DNA from: Paraburkholderia sp.
GTDB lineage: Bacteria > Pseudomonadota > Gammaproteobacteria > Burkholderiales > Burkholderiaceae
Reading direction: 5' to 3'
DNA length: 64,000 nt
Assembly: GCA_004322045.1 (NCBI GenBank)
Contig: SCRN01000016.1
Span: 1 to 64,000, forward strand
Shown here: positions 1-9,373 of the stretch, piece after piece
Layout of the letters: every line of letters starts with the position of its first letter
Numbering within the stretch: position 1 is the stretch's first letter
The notes under the pieces: model-generated
Told to the model about the DNA's origin: nothing
What the model saw: the letters and a program-made list of their open reading frames with translations, nothing else
Database searches by the model: none
Translations under genes and position numbers: made by a program

Positions 1-136
1 CGTGGCGTTGACGCTGCAAAAGCCGATCGTTTGCGATGCCTACGAGGTGCATCCGGGCACGGGCGCCTTCGTGTTGATCGACGAAGCGACGCATCACACC
101 GTGGCCGCCGGCATGATTCGTGCATATTCCGCGTGA
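1..136 (+). CDS. cysN: Sulfate adenylyltransferase subunit 1, C-terminal fragment
   Basis: This is a partial gene cut by the window edge. The reading frame opens at base 2 and runs 44 codons to a TGA at 134-136. The peptide ends in a stretch containing FVLIDEATHHTVAAGMI, which resembles the C-terminal end of the CysN GTPase subunit of ATP sulfurylase; the family tail has a similar IDE-T-TVAAGMI pattern. CysN couples GTP hydrolysis to APS formation in sulfate assimilation. The siroheme genes that follow fit, because siroheme is the cofactor of sulfite reductase at the end of the same pathway. Only the last fraction of the protein is visible, so the call rests on a short match. Confidence 0.75.
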   Translation, partial: VALTLQKPIVCDAYEVHPGTGAFVLIDEATHHTVAAGMIRAYSA

Positions 137-192
137 CTGACGAAGGCGGCGCAGGGCGCGCCGCTTCACACACGCGAGAGGATGGAAGCGCA

Positions 193-987
193 ATGGGCAA
201 GGTGTACTTGATCGGTGCAGGACCGGGGGCGGCGGATCTCATCACGGTGCGCGGCGCCCGATTGTTGGGCACGGCGGGCGTCGTGCTGCACGATGCGCTC
301 GTCGAGCCGGCGATGCTCGAATACGCCCCGCATGCCCGCAAGATCGCTGTCGGCAAGCGCTGCGGCCAGCGTTCGACGGCGCAGCATTTCATCAACAAGC
401 AGATCGTCGATGCCGCGCACGCACATGACGTCGTCGTGCGGCTCAAGGGTGGCGATCCGATGCTGTTCGGTCGTGCCGATGAGGAAATGCGCGCGCTCGA
501 GGAGGCGGGCATCGACTATGAAGTCGTGCCGGGCATCACCGCCGCCCTCGCCGCCGCTGCAACGGTCAAGCGCTCGCTCACGTTGCGCGGCGTCTCGCGC
601 AGCGTCGCGCTGGCGACAAAAAGCCGCGCACCCGATACGGAAGCAATTCGCGAGACACTGAACGCGGATTCGGTGGTCTTCTACATGGGCCGCGACAGCG
701 CGCCCGACATCGCCCAGCAGTTGATCGATGCGGGGCGCTCGGGCGCGACGCCCGTGGCCATCGTCGAAGCCTGCAGCACGCCGCGCGAACGAACCTTGAC
801 GCTCACGCTCGAGGCGCTGGCGATGGGCGAAGCGCAGCCTTGGCTGGACCCGACGCAGCCGAGCTTGTTGATGATCGGGCGGGCGTTCGCGGAACGCGCA
901 TCGGCGAAAGCCGGGGGCGAAAGCGAGCGGCAGGCGGATGCCGATCGCCCTGGCGAACGGCGCGACGCGTTCGCGCGTGCGGCCTAG
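193..987 (+). CDS. cobA: Uroporphyrinogen-III C-methyltransferase (SUMT)
   Basis: A 264-residue SAM-dependent enzyme that methylates uroporphyrinogen III at C2 and C7 to give precorrin-2, the branch point to siroheme and cobalamin. The N-terminal GAGPGAADLIT (residues 8-18) is the family glycine-rich motif, and GGDPMLFGR (86-94) and VVPGITAA (111-118) are the other SUMT signatures. The ATG at 193 is chosen because the homologous N-terminus (MGKVYLIGAGPG) begins there; the frame is open further upstream but runs back into cysN. About 20 polar residues trail the catalytic domain. There is no fused CysG dehydrogenase/ferrochelatase domain, so the remaining siroheme steps need other enzymes; the convergent cbiX is a candidate partner. 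Confidence 0.93.
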   Translation: MGKVYLIGAGPGAADLITVRGARLLGTAGVVLHDALVEPAMLEYAPHARKIAVGKRCGQRSTAQHFINKQIVDAAHAHDVVVRLKGGDPMLFGRADEEMRALEEAGIDYEVVPGITAALAAAATVKRSLTLRGVSRSVALATKSRAPDTEAIRETLNADSVVFYMGRDSAPDIAQQLIDAGRSGATPVAIVEACSTPRERTLTLTLEALAMGEAQPWLDPTQPSLLMIGRAFAERASAKAGGESERQADADRPGERRDAFARAA

Positions 988-1056
988 GCGGCCGCAGCGG
1001 CCTTGGCCCTAGGCAGCACGAGCGGCATCAGCATCAGCAGCCGGCGAGGCGCCGGC
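982..1056. terminator. Paired GC-rich stem-loops between convergent cobA and cbiX
   Basis: Two inverted repeats lie here. GCCTAGG (982-988) pairs with CCTAGGC (1008-1014), overlapping the cobA stop codon. GCCGGCG (1040-1046) pairs with CGCCGGC (1050-1056) across a 3-nt loop. Neither is followed by a U-tract on either strand. The position between two convergent genes suggests a bidirectional termination or 3'-end protection role, which is inferred. The 172-bp gap shows no convincing gene. Confidence 0.35.
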
Positions 1057-1159
1057 GCATCGTTTCGTTCAATCGAACTTTCCCATCGCAGCGGCCTTGC
1101 CACGCTGCCGAACATCCACGCGCCGATGCGCGCGACATCCGAGTGATCGCCGATACGTT

Positions 1160-1543
1160 TTACGCCTGACGCAGGCAATACGCGGCCAGGGCGTCGAGCA
1201 CTGCGTCGTCTTCGCCCACCGGCCCGGCCAGATGAATGCGAACGCCCGGATGAGCGGCGCGGCAGGCATCGACGATGAGCGGCAAGTCGCGCCGCACGTG
1301 GCCGCCTTGTCCGAAGAACACGGGTATGACCGTGATCGCGCTGCAGCCGCGCGCGGCTTGATCGGCCACGGCCGCCTGCAAATCCGGCGTCATCAATTCG
1401 AGGAAGGCGAGCGAGACCACGGTGTCGTGGCCGGCGAGCGCGCGCAGTTTATCGGCGAGCCGCGCGAATGGCTCGGCCCAGCGCGCATCACGCGCGCCAT
1501 GTCCGAACAGCACGATACCGCGAGAGACAGCTTCTGCGTTCAT
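1160..1543 (-). CDS. cbiX: Short sirohydrochlorin chelatase (CbiX small type)
   Basis: A 127-residue single-domain CbiX(S) protein that inserts cobalt or ferrous iron into sirohydrochlorin. The N-terminal LFGHGARD places the metal-binding His at residue 15. The second conserved His is in FFGQGGHVRRDLP (His82). Class II chelatases of this size act as homodimers. It lies convergent to cobA, which makes its substrate precursor, and immediately downstream of lptG on the same strand with a 25-nt gap, so it could be co-transcribed with lptFG. Whether it works for siroheme, cobalamin or both cannot be read from the sequence. No cobalt-corrin ring assembly genes follow in this window, so a siroheme role is at least as likely. 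Confidence 0.88.
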   Translation of the reverse strand: MNAEAVSRGIVLFGHGARDARWAEPFARLADKLRALAGHDTVVSLAFLELMTPDLQAAVADQAARGCSAITVIPVFFGQGGHVRRDLPLIVDACRAAHPGVRIHLAGPVGEDDAVLDALAAYCLRQA

Positions 1544-1568
1544 CGCATCCTCCGCGATCGCACCGGCG

Positions 1569-2717
1569 TCAGTGCCGATCGACCCACTTGAGCCCCGCGA
1601 GCCCGAGCGCGAGATAGATGAGGGCCGGCAGCGCGGCCGTGGCGGGAGCCGGCCACGTGTTGAGCATGCCGATGTGCGAGAACAGCGTGTTGATCAACTG
1701 AAAGCTCATGCCGAGCATGATGCCGCCGAACACCTTCACGCCGACGACGCCCGCGCGCGTATGCAAATAAGCGAACGGCAGCGACAGCACGAGCATCACG
1801 AGCACCGCGAAGGGATAGAGCACCTTCTTCCAAAGCGCAATATCGTAGCGCTGCGTGTCCTGATGGTTCTCGACCAGATGTTGAATGTAGCGGAACAGGT
1901 TGAACATCGACATGCGATCGGGCGAGACGAGCAGCACCGACAGAATCTGCGGCGTGAGCTCCGAGCGTAGCGAGTATTCGGGCAGGTCGATTTGCTTCGC
2001 GCGATAGACGGGGTTCAACGCATCGGCCCGCGTATTGCCGGCCGACGGCAACATCGCCAGTTGCGTATCGGTCACGCCCGTGAGCAACCAATGGCCGTTG
2101 CCCTCGTAGCGGCCCGTTTTCGCGGTGCGCACGTTCGTCAATCTGAAGCCGGGATCGAATTCGTAGATGCGTACATCGCTCACCGTCGCATCGGGCATGA
2201 GCTCGCCTACGTTCACGAAGCGCGTGACTTGTTGGCCGTCTTCGCGGGCCGTCAGCGTATCCTTGACCCAGACACCGGACGCGAAATTGCTCGAGACGGC
2301 CGAGCCGAGCGCTTCGAGCCGCACGCGTTCGGAGAGTTGATCCGAATAGGGGCCGACGACTTCACCGATGAAGTACGTGAGCGCGACGAGCGGAATGCCG
2401 ATCTTCATGAGCGAGCGCAACGCTTGACCTGTCGACAGCCCCGAGACGCGAAAAATCGTGTACTCAGAATTGGCGGCCATCTGCGCAAAGACATAGATCG
2501 TGCTGATGAGCGCGGCGACCGGGATGATCTCGTAAAAGCGCGACGGCGTTTGCAGTGCGACGCGCAGCACCGCATAGCCGAATTTGTAGTTGCCGTGGCC
2601 GACCGTGTTCAGCTCGTTGATCAGGTCGAAAAAGAAGAACAACCCGGAGAACGCGAACAAGATGAAGATGAACGCGAGATAAACCTGGCGGGCGAAGTAT
2701 CGTTCGTAGATGCGCAT
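1569..2717 (-). CDS. lptG: LPS export ABC transporter permease LptG
   Basis: A 382-residue inner-membrane protein of the LptB2FG transporter, which extracts lipopolysaccharide from the inner membrane and passes it to the LptC-LptA bridge. Hydrophobic segments cluster near residues 12-32, 60-80 and 100-120 and in the last 90 residues, flanking a periplasmic beta-jellyroll-like stretch of about 150 residues. That is the LptF/LptG (YjgP/YjgQ) layout. The start at MRIYERYFARQ matches the family; a longer open frame upstream only re-reads lptF. It follows lptF after 5 nt, so the two subunits are probably translationally coupled. No lptB is present here, which is usual. Confidence 0.95.
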   Translation of the reverse strand: MRIYERYFARQVYLAFIFILFAFSGLFFFFDLINELNTVGHGNYKFGYAVLRVALQTPSRFYEIIPVAALISTIYVFAQMAANSEYTIFRVSGLSTGQALRSLMKIGIPLVALTYFIGEVVGPYSDQLSERVRLEALGSAVSSNFASGVWVKDTLTAREDGQQVTRFVNVGELMPDATVSDVRIYEFDPGFRLTNVRTAKTGRYEGNGHWLLTGVTDTQLAMLPSAGNTRADALNPVYRAKQIDLPEYSLRSELTPQILSVLLVSPDRMSMFNLFRYIQHLVENHQDTQRYDIALWKKVLYPFAVLVMLVLSLPFAYLHTRAGVVGVKVFGGIMLGMSFQLINTLFSHIGMLNTWPAPATAALPALIYLALGLAGLKWVDRH

Positions 2718-2722
2718 GGCGG

Positions 2723-3820
2723 TCAGGCTCCTCGCTCGGACGCGAACCACGAGCGCGGGATCAGCGGCCGGTTGCGCACGCGCAGCCAGAACACGAACAC
2801 GACCAGCGCGGCGGCGAGGATATGCAACCCGACGAGCCCGAGCACGAACGACATCTTGCCTTGCTCGATCCACGATTGCACGACATTGAGCAAGTTCGAA
2901 TAAGTCAGAAAAATCAACACGGCCATCACGAGATTGATCGTGCGGCCGCGCCGCGGGTTTTGATAGGCGAGCGGGATGCCGAGCAGCATCAAATTGATCG
3001 CCATGAGCGGCAGCCCCGTGCGCCAGGCGAATTCGGCGAGCTTGTCGCGCGTCGGGTGCCGCAGCAGCGCTGGCGTCGACATGCCTGTCGTAGAAGTCGG
3101 ATTGACGACGGGCGGGTGCGTGACCTTCACGCCGTAGCGCTCGAACTCCATGATGCGGAAATCGGGCTTGCCGGGCTCGCCGTCATAGCGGCGCCCGTTC
3201 TCCAAGACGACGAAACGCGAACCGTCTTTCATGGTTTCGGTATGGCCGTTTTGCGATACGACGACGCTGACCTTGCCGTGCTCGGTGCTCGTGACGAACA
3301 CGTTCTGCACGTGCGCTTGATCGGGCGTCATCTTTTCGATGAAGAAGACGCGGTGGGTGGCCGGTGACTCGCGAAACTGCCCGGGCGCGAGCATCGAGAC
3401 CTCGTCGCGCTGTTGGAAGCGCGCGCGAATGAGCTTGCTTTGCGTATTGGACCAAGGCCAGCCGACATAGGCGAAGAAGGCGACGAGCACGATCAGCGGG
3501 GCGGCGAACTTGGCGATCGGCTTGATGAAGGCGGTCAGGCTCACGCCCGAGGCGAGCCAAACGACCATCTCGGAATCGCGGTACCAGCGCGTGAGCACGA
3601 ACAAAATCGACACGAACATGGTCACGACGAGCATCACGGCGATATAGCCGATGACGGTCAGCCCGATGAGGACGACGACGTCCTTCGGATCGACTTCGCC
3701 CGATGCGGCGTAGCCGACGATGCGGATCATCATCGTCGTGAGAAAGATGGTCAGCAGCACCATGAATACGGCGCCGGCCGTGTAGGCGAGCTCGCGCTGA
3801 AGGGAGCGTTCGAAGATCAT
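2723..3820 (-). CDS. lptF: LPS export ABC transporter permease LptF
   Basis: A 365-residue partner permease of LptG, close to the length of the E. coli protein. It begins [16 protein letters not shown], the conserved amphipathic start of LptF. Six hydrophobic segments are split three and three around a periplasmic domain (roughly residues 130-270) containing the [15 protein letters not shown] stretch. The ATG at 3820 is preferred over upstream in-frame starts because it matches the family N-terminus. The gene is divergent from pepA, with about 130 nt between the starts, so the promoter should lie in that gap. This arrangement is common in beta- and gammaproteobacteria. Confidence 0.95.
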   Translation of the reverse strand: MIFERSLQRELAYTAGAVFMVLLTIFLTTMMIRIVGYAASGEVDPKDVVVLIGLTVIGYIAVMLVVTMFVSILFVLTRWYRDSEMVVWLASGVSLTAFIKPIAKFAAPLIVLVAFFAYVGWPWSNTQSKLIRARFQQRDEVSMLAPGQFRESPATHRVFFIEKMTPDQAHVQNVFVTSTEHGKVSVVVSQNGHTETMKDGSRFVVLENGRRYDGEPGKPDFRIMEFERYGVKVTHPPVVNPTSTTGMSTPALLRHPTRDKLAEFAWRTGLPLMAINLMLLGIPLAYQNPRRGRTINLVMAVLIFLTYSNLLNVVQSWIEQGKMSFVLGLVGLHILAAALVVFVFWLRVRNRPLIPRSWFASERGA

Positions 3821-3948
3821 CGTCGGTGCGAGAGGGCGGGCCGGGGCGCGCGTCGAGCGCGGCACATTCCGACGCCGGAGAAAAAATAGCGGATAATTGC
3901 GGCTTTGTTGCGACGAAGTTAAGCCGATTTTATCCGAGGACAAGCGCG

Positions 3949-5460
3949 ATGGACTTTAGCATAAAAGCCTGTGACTGGACGAAGGGCACGACGGGCGGTT
4001 TTCTGACGGGGAAATCCGATTGCATCGTGATCGGGGTGTTCGAGGGGCAATCCCTCTCGGGCGCGGCGCTCGACATCGACGCGGCCACCAAAGGGTTGCT
4101 TCAGCGCATCGTCAAGGCGGGCGATATGCAGGGCAAGAGCGGCACGACGCTGTTCCTGCACGAAGTGGAAGGCATCGGCGCCTCGCGCGTGCTGCTCGTT
4201 GGCCTCGGCAAGCAGGACGCATTCGGACAAAAGGCTTACGGTGAGGCGGTGCGCGCCGCCTGGCGCGCGATCCTCGGCACGCGCATCGTCCAGGTCACGT
4301 TCACGCTCGCGCAACTGCCGATCAAAGAGCGTTCGGCCGAGTGGGGCGTGCGCGCCGCGGCGCTCGCGCTGCGCGGCGAAACGTATCAATTCACGCAGCT
4401 CAAGAGCAAGCCCGAGGCGGCGAAGTACGCACTCAAGCGCATCGTCGTGACGGTCGATCCGGCTGACGAAAAGCTTGCGAAGCTCGCCGTCAAGCAAAGC
4501 CTTGCCGTGGCGAGTGGAATGGAGCTCGCGCGCGATCTCGGCAACTTGCCTGGGAACGTCTGCACGCCCAGCTATCTTGCCGAAACCGCCAAGAAGCTCG
4601 GCAAGCAATTCAAGTTCAAGGTCGACGTGCTCGGTGAAAAGCAGCTCGAAGCGTTGAAGATGGGCTCGCTCTTGTCGGTTACGCGCGGCTCGGACGAGCC
4701 CGCGCAGTTCATCGTCATGCAATACCAAGGCGGCGGGGCGAAGGCTGCGCCGATCGTGCTCGTCGGCAAGGGCGTCACGTTCGACAGCGGCGGCATCTCG
4801 CTCAAGCCGGGCGATAGCATGGACGAGATGAAGTACGACATGTGCGGCGCGGCGTCGGTGTTCGGCACGCTGCGGGCCGTGGCCGAGCTCGGCCTGAAGC
4901 TGAACGTGGTCGGCATCGTCCCCGCGGTCGAGAACATGCCGAGCGGCAAGGCCACGAAGCCGGGCGATATCGTGACGAGCATGTCGGGGCTCACGATCGA
5001 AGTGCTCAATACCGATGCCGAAGGGCGCTTGATTCTCTGCGACGCGCTCACGTACGCCGCGCGCTTCAAGCCCGCGGCCGTCGTCGACATCGCCACGCTC
5101 ACGGGTGCGTGCATCATCGCGCTCGGCCACCACAACGCGGCGTTGTTCTCGAAGGACGACGCGCTCGCCGGCGAATTGCTCGATGCCTCGCGCGAGGCGT
5201 CCGACCCGGCGTGGCGCATGCCGCTCGACGACGAGTATCAGGAGCAACTGAAGTCGAATTTCGCCGACTTGGCCAATATCGGCGGGCGTCCGGCCGGCAG
5301 CGTGACGGCTGCCTGCTTCTTGTCGCGCTTCACCGAAAGCTATCCGTGGGCGCACCTGGACATTGCCGGCGTGGCATGGAAGAGCGGCGCGGCCAAGGGC
5401 GCGACGGGGCGGCCGGTGCCGCTTCTCACGCAGTTCTTGATCGACCGCGCGGGACAGTAA
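3949..5460 (+). CDS. pepA: Leucyl aminopeptidase, M17 family
   Basis: A 503-residue cytosolic metallo-aminopeptidase that removes N-terminal residues, preferably leucine, and forms hexamers. The M17 signature NTDAEGR is at residues 354-360. The metal-binding stretch [17 protein letters not shown] precedes it, and [11 protein letters not shown] follows. In E. coli the same protein (PepA/XerA) also binds DNA; whether that applies here is unknown. The ATG at 3949 follows a GAGG-like ribosome site (CCGAGGACAAG), and the N-terminus [10 protein letters not shown] fits the family. It is divergent from lptF, and holC follows 34 nt downstream on the same strand, the usual pepA-holC order. Confidence 0.96.
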   Translation: MDFSIKACDWTKGTTGGFLTGKSDCIVIGVFEGQSLSGAALDIDAATKGLLQRIVKAGDMQGKSGTTLFLHEVEGIGASRVLLVGLGKQDAFGQKAYGEAVRAAWRAILGTRIVQVTFTLAQLPIKERSAEWGVRAAALALRGETYQFTQLKSKPEAAKYALKRIVVTVDPADEKLAKLAVKQSLAVASGMELARDLGNLPGNVCTPSYLAETAKKLGKQFKFKVDVLGEKQLEALKMGSLLSVTRGSDEPAQFIVMQYQGGGAKAAPIVLVGKGVTFDSGGISLKPGDSMDEMKYDMCGAASVFGTLRAVAELGLKLNVVGIVPAVENMPSGKATKPGDIVTSMSGLTIEVLNTDAEGRLILCDALTYAARFKPAAVVDIATLTGACIIALGHHNAALFSKDDALAGELLDASREASDPAWRMPLDDEYQEQLKSNFADLANIGGRPAGSVTAACFLSRFTESYPWAHLDIAGVAWKSGAAKGATGRPVPLLTQFLIDRAGQ

Positions 5461-5494
5461 TGGCGCAGGGCAGTGCCGCTTGCGAGGAGGTGCG

Positions 5495-5911
5495 GTGACG
5501 CGCGTCGATTTTCATACGAACGTCGGCGATGCGCTGCTCTATGCATGCCGGCTCGCGCGCAAGGCATACCAGGCTGGGCAGCCGCTCGTCGTCACGGCCG
5601 ACCCGCAACGGCTGCGTTTGTTCGACGAGCGGCTCTGGACGTTCTCGCCGCTCGACTTTCTGCCTCATTGCATGGCCGACAGCGCGCTTGCCGCGCGCAC
5701 GCCGATCGTCCTCGCGGCCGATCTCGAGCACGCGCCGCATCACCTCGTGCTGCTCAATCTCGCGCCGTCCGTGCCGGCCCAGTTCGCCCGCTTCGAGCGC
5801 TTGCTCGAAGTGGTCGGCAATAGCGAGGACGAGCTCGCGGCCGGCCGCGAGCGTTATCGCTTCTATCGCGATCGCGGCTATCCGCTCAACAATTACAAGC
5901 AAGGCGCGTAA
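5495..5911 (+). CDS. holC: DNA polymerase III chi subunit
   Basis: A 138-residue clamp-loader accessory protein that links SSB to the replisome through the psi subunit. The N-terminus MTRVDFHTNV and the FERLLEVVG.SEDELAAGRERYRFYRDRGYPL region near the C-terminus are typical of chi. The GTG at 5495 is chosen because GAGGAGG (5484-5490) sits at the right spacing. An in-frame TTG at 5480 would place that site inside the gene. It follows pepA closely, a conserved linkage. No psi gene (holD) is visible, and betaproteobacterial psi is often hard to recognise. Confidence 0.92.
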   Translation: MTRVDFHTNVGDALLYACRLARKAYQAGQPLVVTADPQRLRLFDERLWTFSPLDFLPHCMADSALAARTPIVLAADLEHAPHHLVLLNLAPSVPAQFARFERLLEVVGNSEDELAAGRERYRFYRDRGYPLNNYKQGA

Positions 5912-5956
5912 TGTGCTGCCGATGGGGCATGCCGCCAATGAATGAGGGAGACAAGC

Positions 5957-6436
5957 ATGACCGATTCCCACGACCCTAACGACCCCGATTCGATCCCGAT
6001 GCTCACGGACGTCATCGTGCCGGGGCGGCCGCCGATCGCCCGGCCTGGCGCCGCGCAGGGGCCTACGCTCCCGGCGCAGGCGCCTGCCCCCGACGATCCG
6101 TCGCCGCTTGGCGACGCACCGGCGCTCGGGCTATCGCAGTCCGCGTCACCCGGTGCTTCGGCGCCGGAGGCAGCCGCCGATGTGCGCGGCGCGGCGTTCG
6201 ATGCGCGCGACGTCGAATTCATCGCCGAACGCTTGCGCGGCCGTCTTTCGAGCTATTTGCGCGAGGATGCCCGCCGCGTGGTCGAAGCGCGTTGCCGCGA
6301 TGCTGTCGAAGAGCACACGAACTGGCTCGTGCGGCAAGTGACGCGCGAAGTCGTCTCGGCGCTCGAAGCCGAGGTGGCGGGCTGGGTGCGCGATGCCGTG
6401 CGCGAGGAACTGGCGCGGCATACGTCGAACCGATAA
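5957..6436 (+). CDS. DUF2486-like conserved hypothetical protein
   Basis: A 159-residue protein of unknown function. It starts MTDSHDPNDPDSIPMLTDVIVPG, followed by a Pro/Ala-rich linker to about residue 75. A charged, predicted helical C-terminal half follows (DVEFIAERLRGRLSSYLR onward). The conserved PMLTDVI near the N-terminus and the position after holC recall the DUF2486 family of Burkholderiales, as I remember it. A GGGAG site at 5946-5950 favours the ATG at 5957 over one at 5942. No signal peptide or membrane segment is visible. The PMLTDVI motif followed by a disordered linker looks like a short docking peptide, but that is a guess. Confidence 0.72.
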   Translation: MTDSHDPNDPDSIPMLTDVIVPGRPPIARPGAAQGPTLPAQAPAPDDPSPLGDAPALGLSQSASPGASAPEAAADVRGAAFDARDVEFIAERLRGRLSSYLREDARRVVEARCRDAVEEHTNWLVRQVTREVVSALEAEVAGWVRDAVREELARHTSNR

Positions 6437-6443
6437 GCGCATC

Positions 6444-6465
6444 GCCGCACCGGTCCCGGTGCGGC
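6444..6465. terminator. Perfect 10-bp inverted repeat between convergent genes
   Basis: GCCGCACCGG (6444-6453) and CCGGTGCGGC (6456-6465) form a perfect hairpin 8 nt after the DUF2486-like stop codon and 73 nt beyond the ilvD stop on the other strand. No U-tract follows on either strand, so it is not a classical Rho-independent terminator. A role in 3'-end formation or protection for both transcripts is inferred from position. Confidence 0.45.
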
Positions 6466-6538
6466 TGCGCCCCGCATTGCTGCTGCGGCTGCAGGCTCGC
6501 CGGTTCGACCCTTGGCCTTCGCCGCTGCGCACGGCGGT

Positions 6539-8212
6539 TCAGCCCGTCACGGCACCCTTGTCGGCGGGCCGTGCCAACGCCGCGAACTTGGCCAGCACGC
6601 CGCGCGTATAGCGAGGCGCGGGCGCTGTCCACGCCGCTCGTCGTCGTGCCAATTCGGCGTCGTCGACATTCAACTGCAACAGCAACCTGTGCGCGTCGAT
6701 CGTGATCGAATCGCCTTCCTGGACGAGCGCGATCATGCCGCCCACGAACGCTTCGGGCGTGACGTGCCCGACCACCATGCCCCATGTTCCGCCGGAAAAC
6801 CGCCCATCGGTGATGAGTCCCACCGATTCGCCCAGCCCTTTGCCGATCAGCGCCGAAGTTGGCGCGAGCATTTCCGGCATGCCGGGGCCGCCTTGCGGGC
6901 CGAGATAACGCAAGACGAGAACGTCGCCCGCGCGGATTCGATCGTCGAGGATCGCGGCGAGCGCGCTTTGCTCGTCGTCGAACACGCGCGCCGGCCCCGT
7001 GATGACCGGGTTCTTCAGGCCCGTGATCTTCGCCACCGCGCCGTCGGTCGCCAAATTGCCCTTCAAGATGGCCAGATGTCCTTCCTTATAGAGCGCGCGT
7101 TCGATCGGGAAGATCACTTGCTGATCGTCACGCGGCGCGCTCGGCACGTCCTTGAGCGCTTCGGCCATCGTCTTGCCGGTAATCGTCATGCAATCGCCGT
7201 GCAGCAGCCCCGCGTCGAGCAAAATTTTCAGCACTTGCGGAATCCCGCCCGCGCGATGCAGATCGGTCGCGACGTATTCGCCCGAAGGCTTCAAGTTGCA
7301 GATGACCGGCACGCGCTTGCGGATGCGCTCGAAGTCGTCGATCGTCCACTCCACTTCGGCTGCATGGGCAATGGCGAGGTAGTGCAGCACCGCGTTGGTC
7401 GAACCGCCCGTGGCCATGATCAGCGCCACCGCGTTTTCGATCGACTTGCGCGTGATGATGTCGCGCGGTTTCAAGTCCCGCTTCACCGCCTCGACCAGCA
7501 CGCGCGCCGATTCGGCGCTCGATGCGACCTTCTCGTCATCGGGGTTCGCCATTGTCGATGAGTAGAGCAACGACATGCCTAGCGCTTCGAACGACGAGCT
7601 CATCGTGTTGGCCGTATACATGCCGCCGCACGAGCCGGTCGAGGGACAAGCGTTTTGTTCGATGCCGTCGAAGTCTTCCTTGGACATGCGGCCGGCCGTG
7701 AATTCGCCCACGGCTTCGAACGACGACACGATCGTCAAGTCCTTGCCCTTCCAATGGCCGGGGCGAATCGTGCCGCCGTAGACATAGATGCCGGGCACGT
7801 TCATGCGGGCGAGCGCGATCATGCCGCCGGGCATGTTCTTGTCGCAGCCGCCGATCACGACGACGCCATCCATCCATTGGCCTTGCACGCACGTCTCGAT
7901 GCAGTCGGCAATGACTTCCCTCGAGACGAGCGAATATTTCATTCCTTCGGTGCCCATCGACATCCCGTCGGAAATCGTCGGCGTGCCGAATGTCTGCGCG
8001 TTCGAGCCGGCTTCGCGCACGGCGGCGACGGCTGCGTCGGCCAGCTTCTGCAGGCCCGCATTGCACGGCGTGATGGTCGAGTGGCCGTTCGCAATGCCGA
8101 TCATCGGCTTGTCGAAATCTTCCTTTTTGTAGCCGAGCGCGTAAAACATCGAGCGGTTCGGGGCGCGCGCGACGCCTTGCGTGATGTGCTGGGAACGGCG
8201 GTTGTTGGCCAT
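6539..8212 (-). CDS. ilvD: Dihydroxy-acid dehydratase
   Basis: A 557-residue Fe-S enzyme that dehydrates 2,3-dihydroxy acids to the 2-oxo acids in isoleucine, valine and pantothenate-precursor synthesis. Candidate cluster ligands are Cys50 (ITPCNAG), Cys123 ([10 protein letters not shown]) and Cys195 ([12 protein letters not shown]), the three positions used by family members. The length is that of the shorter form of about 557-560 residues, often associated with a [2Fe-2S] cluster; the cluster type is inferred. The gene is divergent from a LysR regulator, with 211 bp between starts, suggesting that regulator may control it. 2-oxoisovalerate from this pathway feeds the panC/panD pathway encoded 15 kb away. 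Confidence 0.97.
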   Translation of the reverse strand: MANNRRSQHITQGVARAPNRSMFYALGYKKEDFDKPMIGIANGHSTITPCNAGLQKLADAAVAAVREAGSNAQTFGTPTISDGMSMGTEGMKYSLVSREVIADCIETCVQGQWMDGVVVIGGCDKNMPGGMIALARMNVPGIYVYGGTIRPGHWKGKDLTIVSSFEAVGEFTAGRMSKEDFDGIEQNACPSTGSCGGMYTANTMSSSFEALGMSLLYSSTMANPDDEKVASSAESARVLVEAVKRDLKPRDIITRKSIENAVALIMATGGSTNAVLHYLAIAHAAEVEWTIDDFERIRKRVPVICNLKPSGEYVATDLHRAGGIPQVLKILLDAGLLHGDCMTITGKTMAEALKDVPSAPRDDQQVIFPIERALYKEGHLAILKGNLATDGAVAKITGLKNPVITGPARVFDDEQSALAAILDDRIRAGDVLVLRYLGPQGGPGMPEMLAPTSALIGKGLGESVGLITDGRFSGGTWGMVVGHVTPEAFVGGMIALVQEGDSITIDAHRLLLQLNVDDAELARRRAAWTAPAPRYTRGVLAKFAALARPADKGAVTG

Positions 8213-8358
8213 CGAAGAGCTCCGGTTCGTTCATGAAACGTTCACGGGAAACGAGCGCGGCGGCCGCCTGGGCGGGTGAAAAGGGCGCCAAGCATGCGGG
8301 CGCGCGGCCGACGCGCATCAAGCTCGGGCCAGCATGCCCTCACTCGTTGCACCTGTCC

Positions 8359-8399
8359 AATATATGATTCAGGGTGAATTAGGTCGAAACACATATATC
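8359..8399. promoter_or_regulatory. Candidate operator between ilvD and the LysR gene
   Basis: The divergent intergenic region holds an inverted repeat ATATATG (8360-8366) and CATATAT (8392-8398). Inside it lies ATTC-N5-GAAT (8367-8379), close to the ATTC-N7-GAAT form of a LysR T-N11-A box. It is AT-rich against a GC-rich background and sits just upstream of the LysR gene, as expected for autoregulation. The spacing is not the standard one, so this is a candidate only. Confidence 0.35.
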
Positions 8400-8423
8400 A
8401 ATGACCGCTGCCGGACTGCCGCC

Positions 8424-9365
8424 ATGACCCCCGATTTGCGCCAACTTCGCTATTTCGTCGCCGTTGCCGAGGAACGGCATTTCGGGCGCGCGGCGCGCAA
8501 GCTGTCGATGACGCAGCCGCCGCTGTCGCAGGCGATCCGCGCGCTCGAGGACACGTTGGGCGTCGAGTTGTTCGCGCGCACCAAGCGCTCAGTCGAACTC
8601 ACGCCGGTGGGCGCCGACTTGCTGCCGGAGGTGCGCAAGCTGCTGGCGCAGGCCGACGCGCTGCGGCCCCACGCGCAAAGTTTGGCTCGCGGCGAGGCGG
8701 GCGCGCTTTCGCTCGCATTCGTGTCCACGGCCGATTACGGCTTGCTGCCGCATTTGCTGCGCGAATTTGCGGTGCGCCATCCGCGCGTGCGGTTGAATTT
8801 GGCCGAAGCGACGAGCGACGTGCAAATCGAGGAGCTCGCCGCGGGTCGAATCGATGCGGGCCTCATCATTCCGCCGCTGCCGCCGCGCCACGCCGCGACC
8901 CTGTCGTACCTGCCCGTCATGCGCGAGCCTTTGGTGGCGGCGCTGCCCGCAGCCAGCGTTGTGCACCGGGGCCGCGGCGCGCCGCCCGATTGGATCGACT
9001 CGCCCATCTCGCTGGCCGAAGTGGCCCAATTGCCGCTCGTGATCTTTCCGCGCCGTTTGGCACCGGGCTTTTATGACATCATTACGGCCTGCTATGGCGC
9101 GGCAGGGCTCACGCCCCGCATCGGGCAGGAGGCGATTCAGATGCAAACGATCGTCAGCCTGGTATCGGCGGGCATGGGCGCCGCGCTGGTGCCGCAATCG
9201 TTGCGTAATTTGCGCCGCACGGGTGTTGTCTATCGGCCGCTCACCGAGCGCACGCCGCTTGTCGAGACCGGGCTGGTTTGGAGAACGGCCGATGTGAGCC
9301 CGGTGCTGGCCGGCTTCCTGGACATCGTGCGCACGCACGCGAAAACTCTAACCTCAAGGGCTTGA
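8424..9365 (+). CDS. LysR-family transcriptional regulator
   Basis: A 313-residue regulator. The N-terminal winged helix-turn-helix (about residues 1-62) reads [23 protein letters not shown] then [21 protein letters not shown], the standard LysR signature. A periplasmic-binding-like effector domain fills residues 95-300. The start at MTPDLRQL is set by homology; the longer frame to 8334 would cross the candidate operator. It is divergent from ilvD and only 8 nt ahead of lgt, so it may share a transcript with lgt. The effector ligand is unknown. Regulation of ilvD is an inference from the divergent arrangement. The HTH resembles the subgroup that includes CatR/BenM-type aromatic regulators, but this is too general to assign. 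Confidence 0.9.
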   Translation: MTPDLRQLRYFVAVAEERHFGRAARKLSMTQPPLSQAIRALEDTLGVELFARTKRSVELTPVGADLLPEVRKLLAQADALRPHAQSLARGEAGALSLAFVSTADYGLLPHLLREFAVRHPRVRLNLAEATSDVQIEELAAGRIDAGLIIPPLPPRHAATLSYLPVMREPLVAALPAASVVHRGRGAPPDWIDSPISLAEVAQLPLVIFPRRLAPGFYDIITACYGAAGLTPRIGQEAIQMQTIVSLVSAGMGAALVPQSLRNLRRTGVVYRPLTERTPLVETGLVWRTADVSPVLAGFLDIVRTHAKTLTSRA

Positions 9366-9373
9366 GCCTTACG

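Noticed and set aside
984-1178. 64-codon minus-strand open frame between cobA and cbiX
   Set aside because: No ribosome site or family match, and it overlaps two stem-loops and the ends of both flanking genes.
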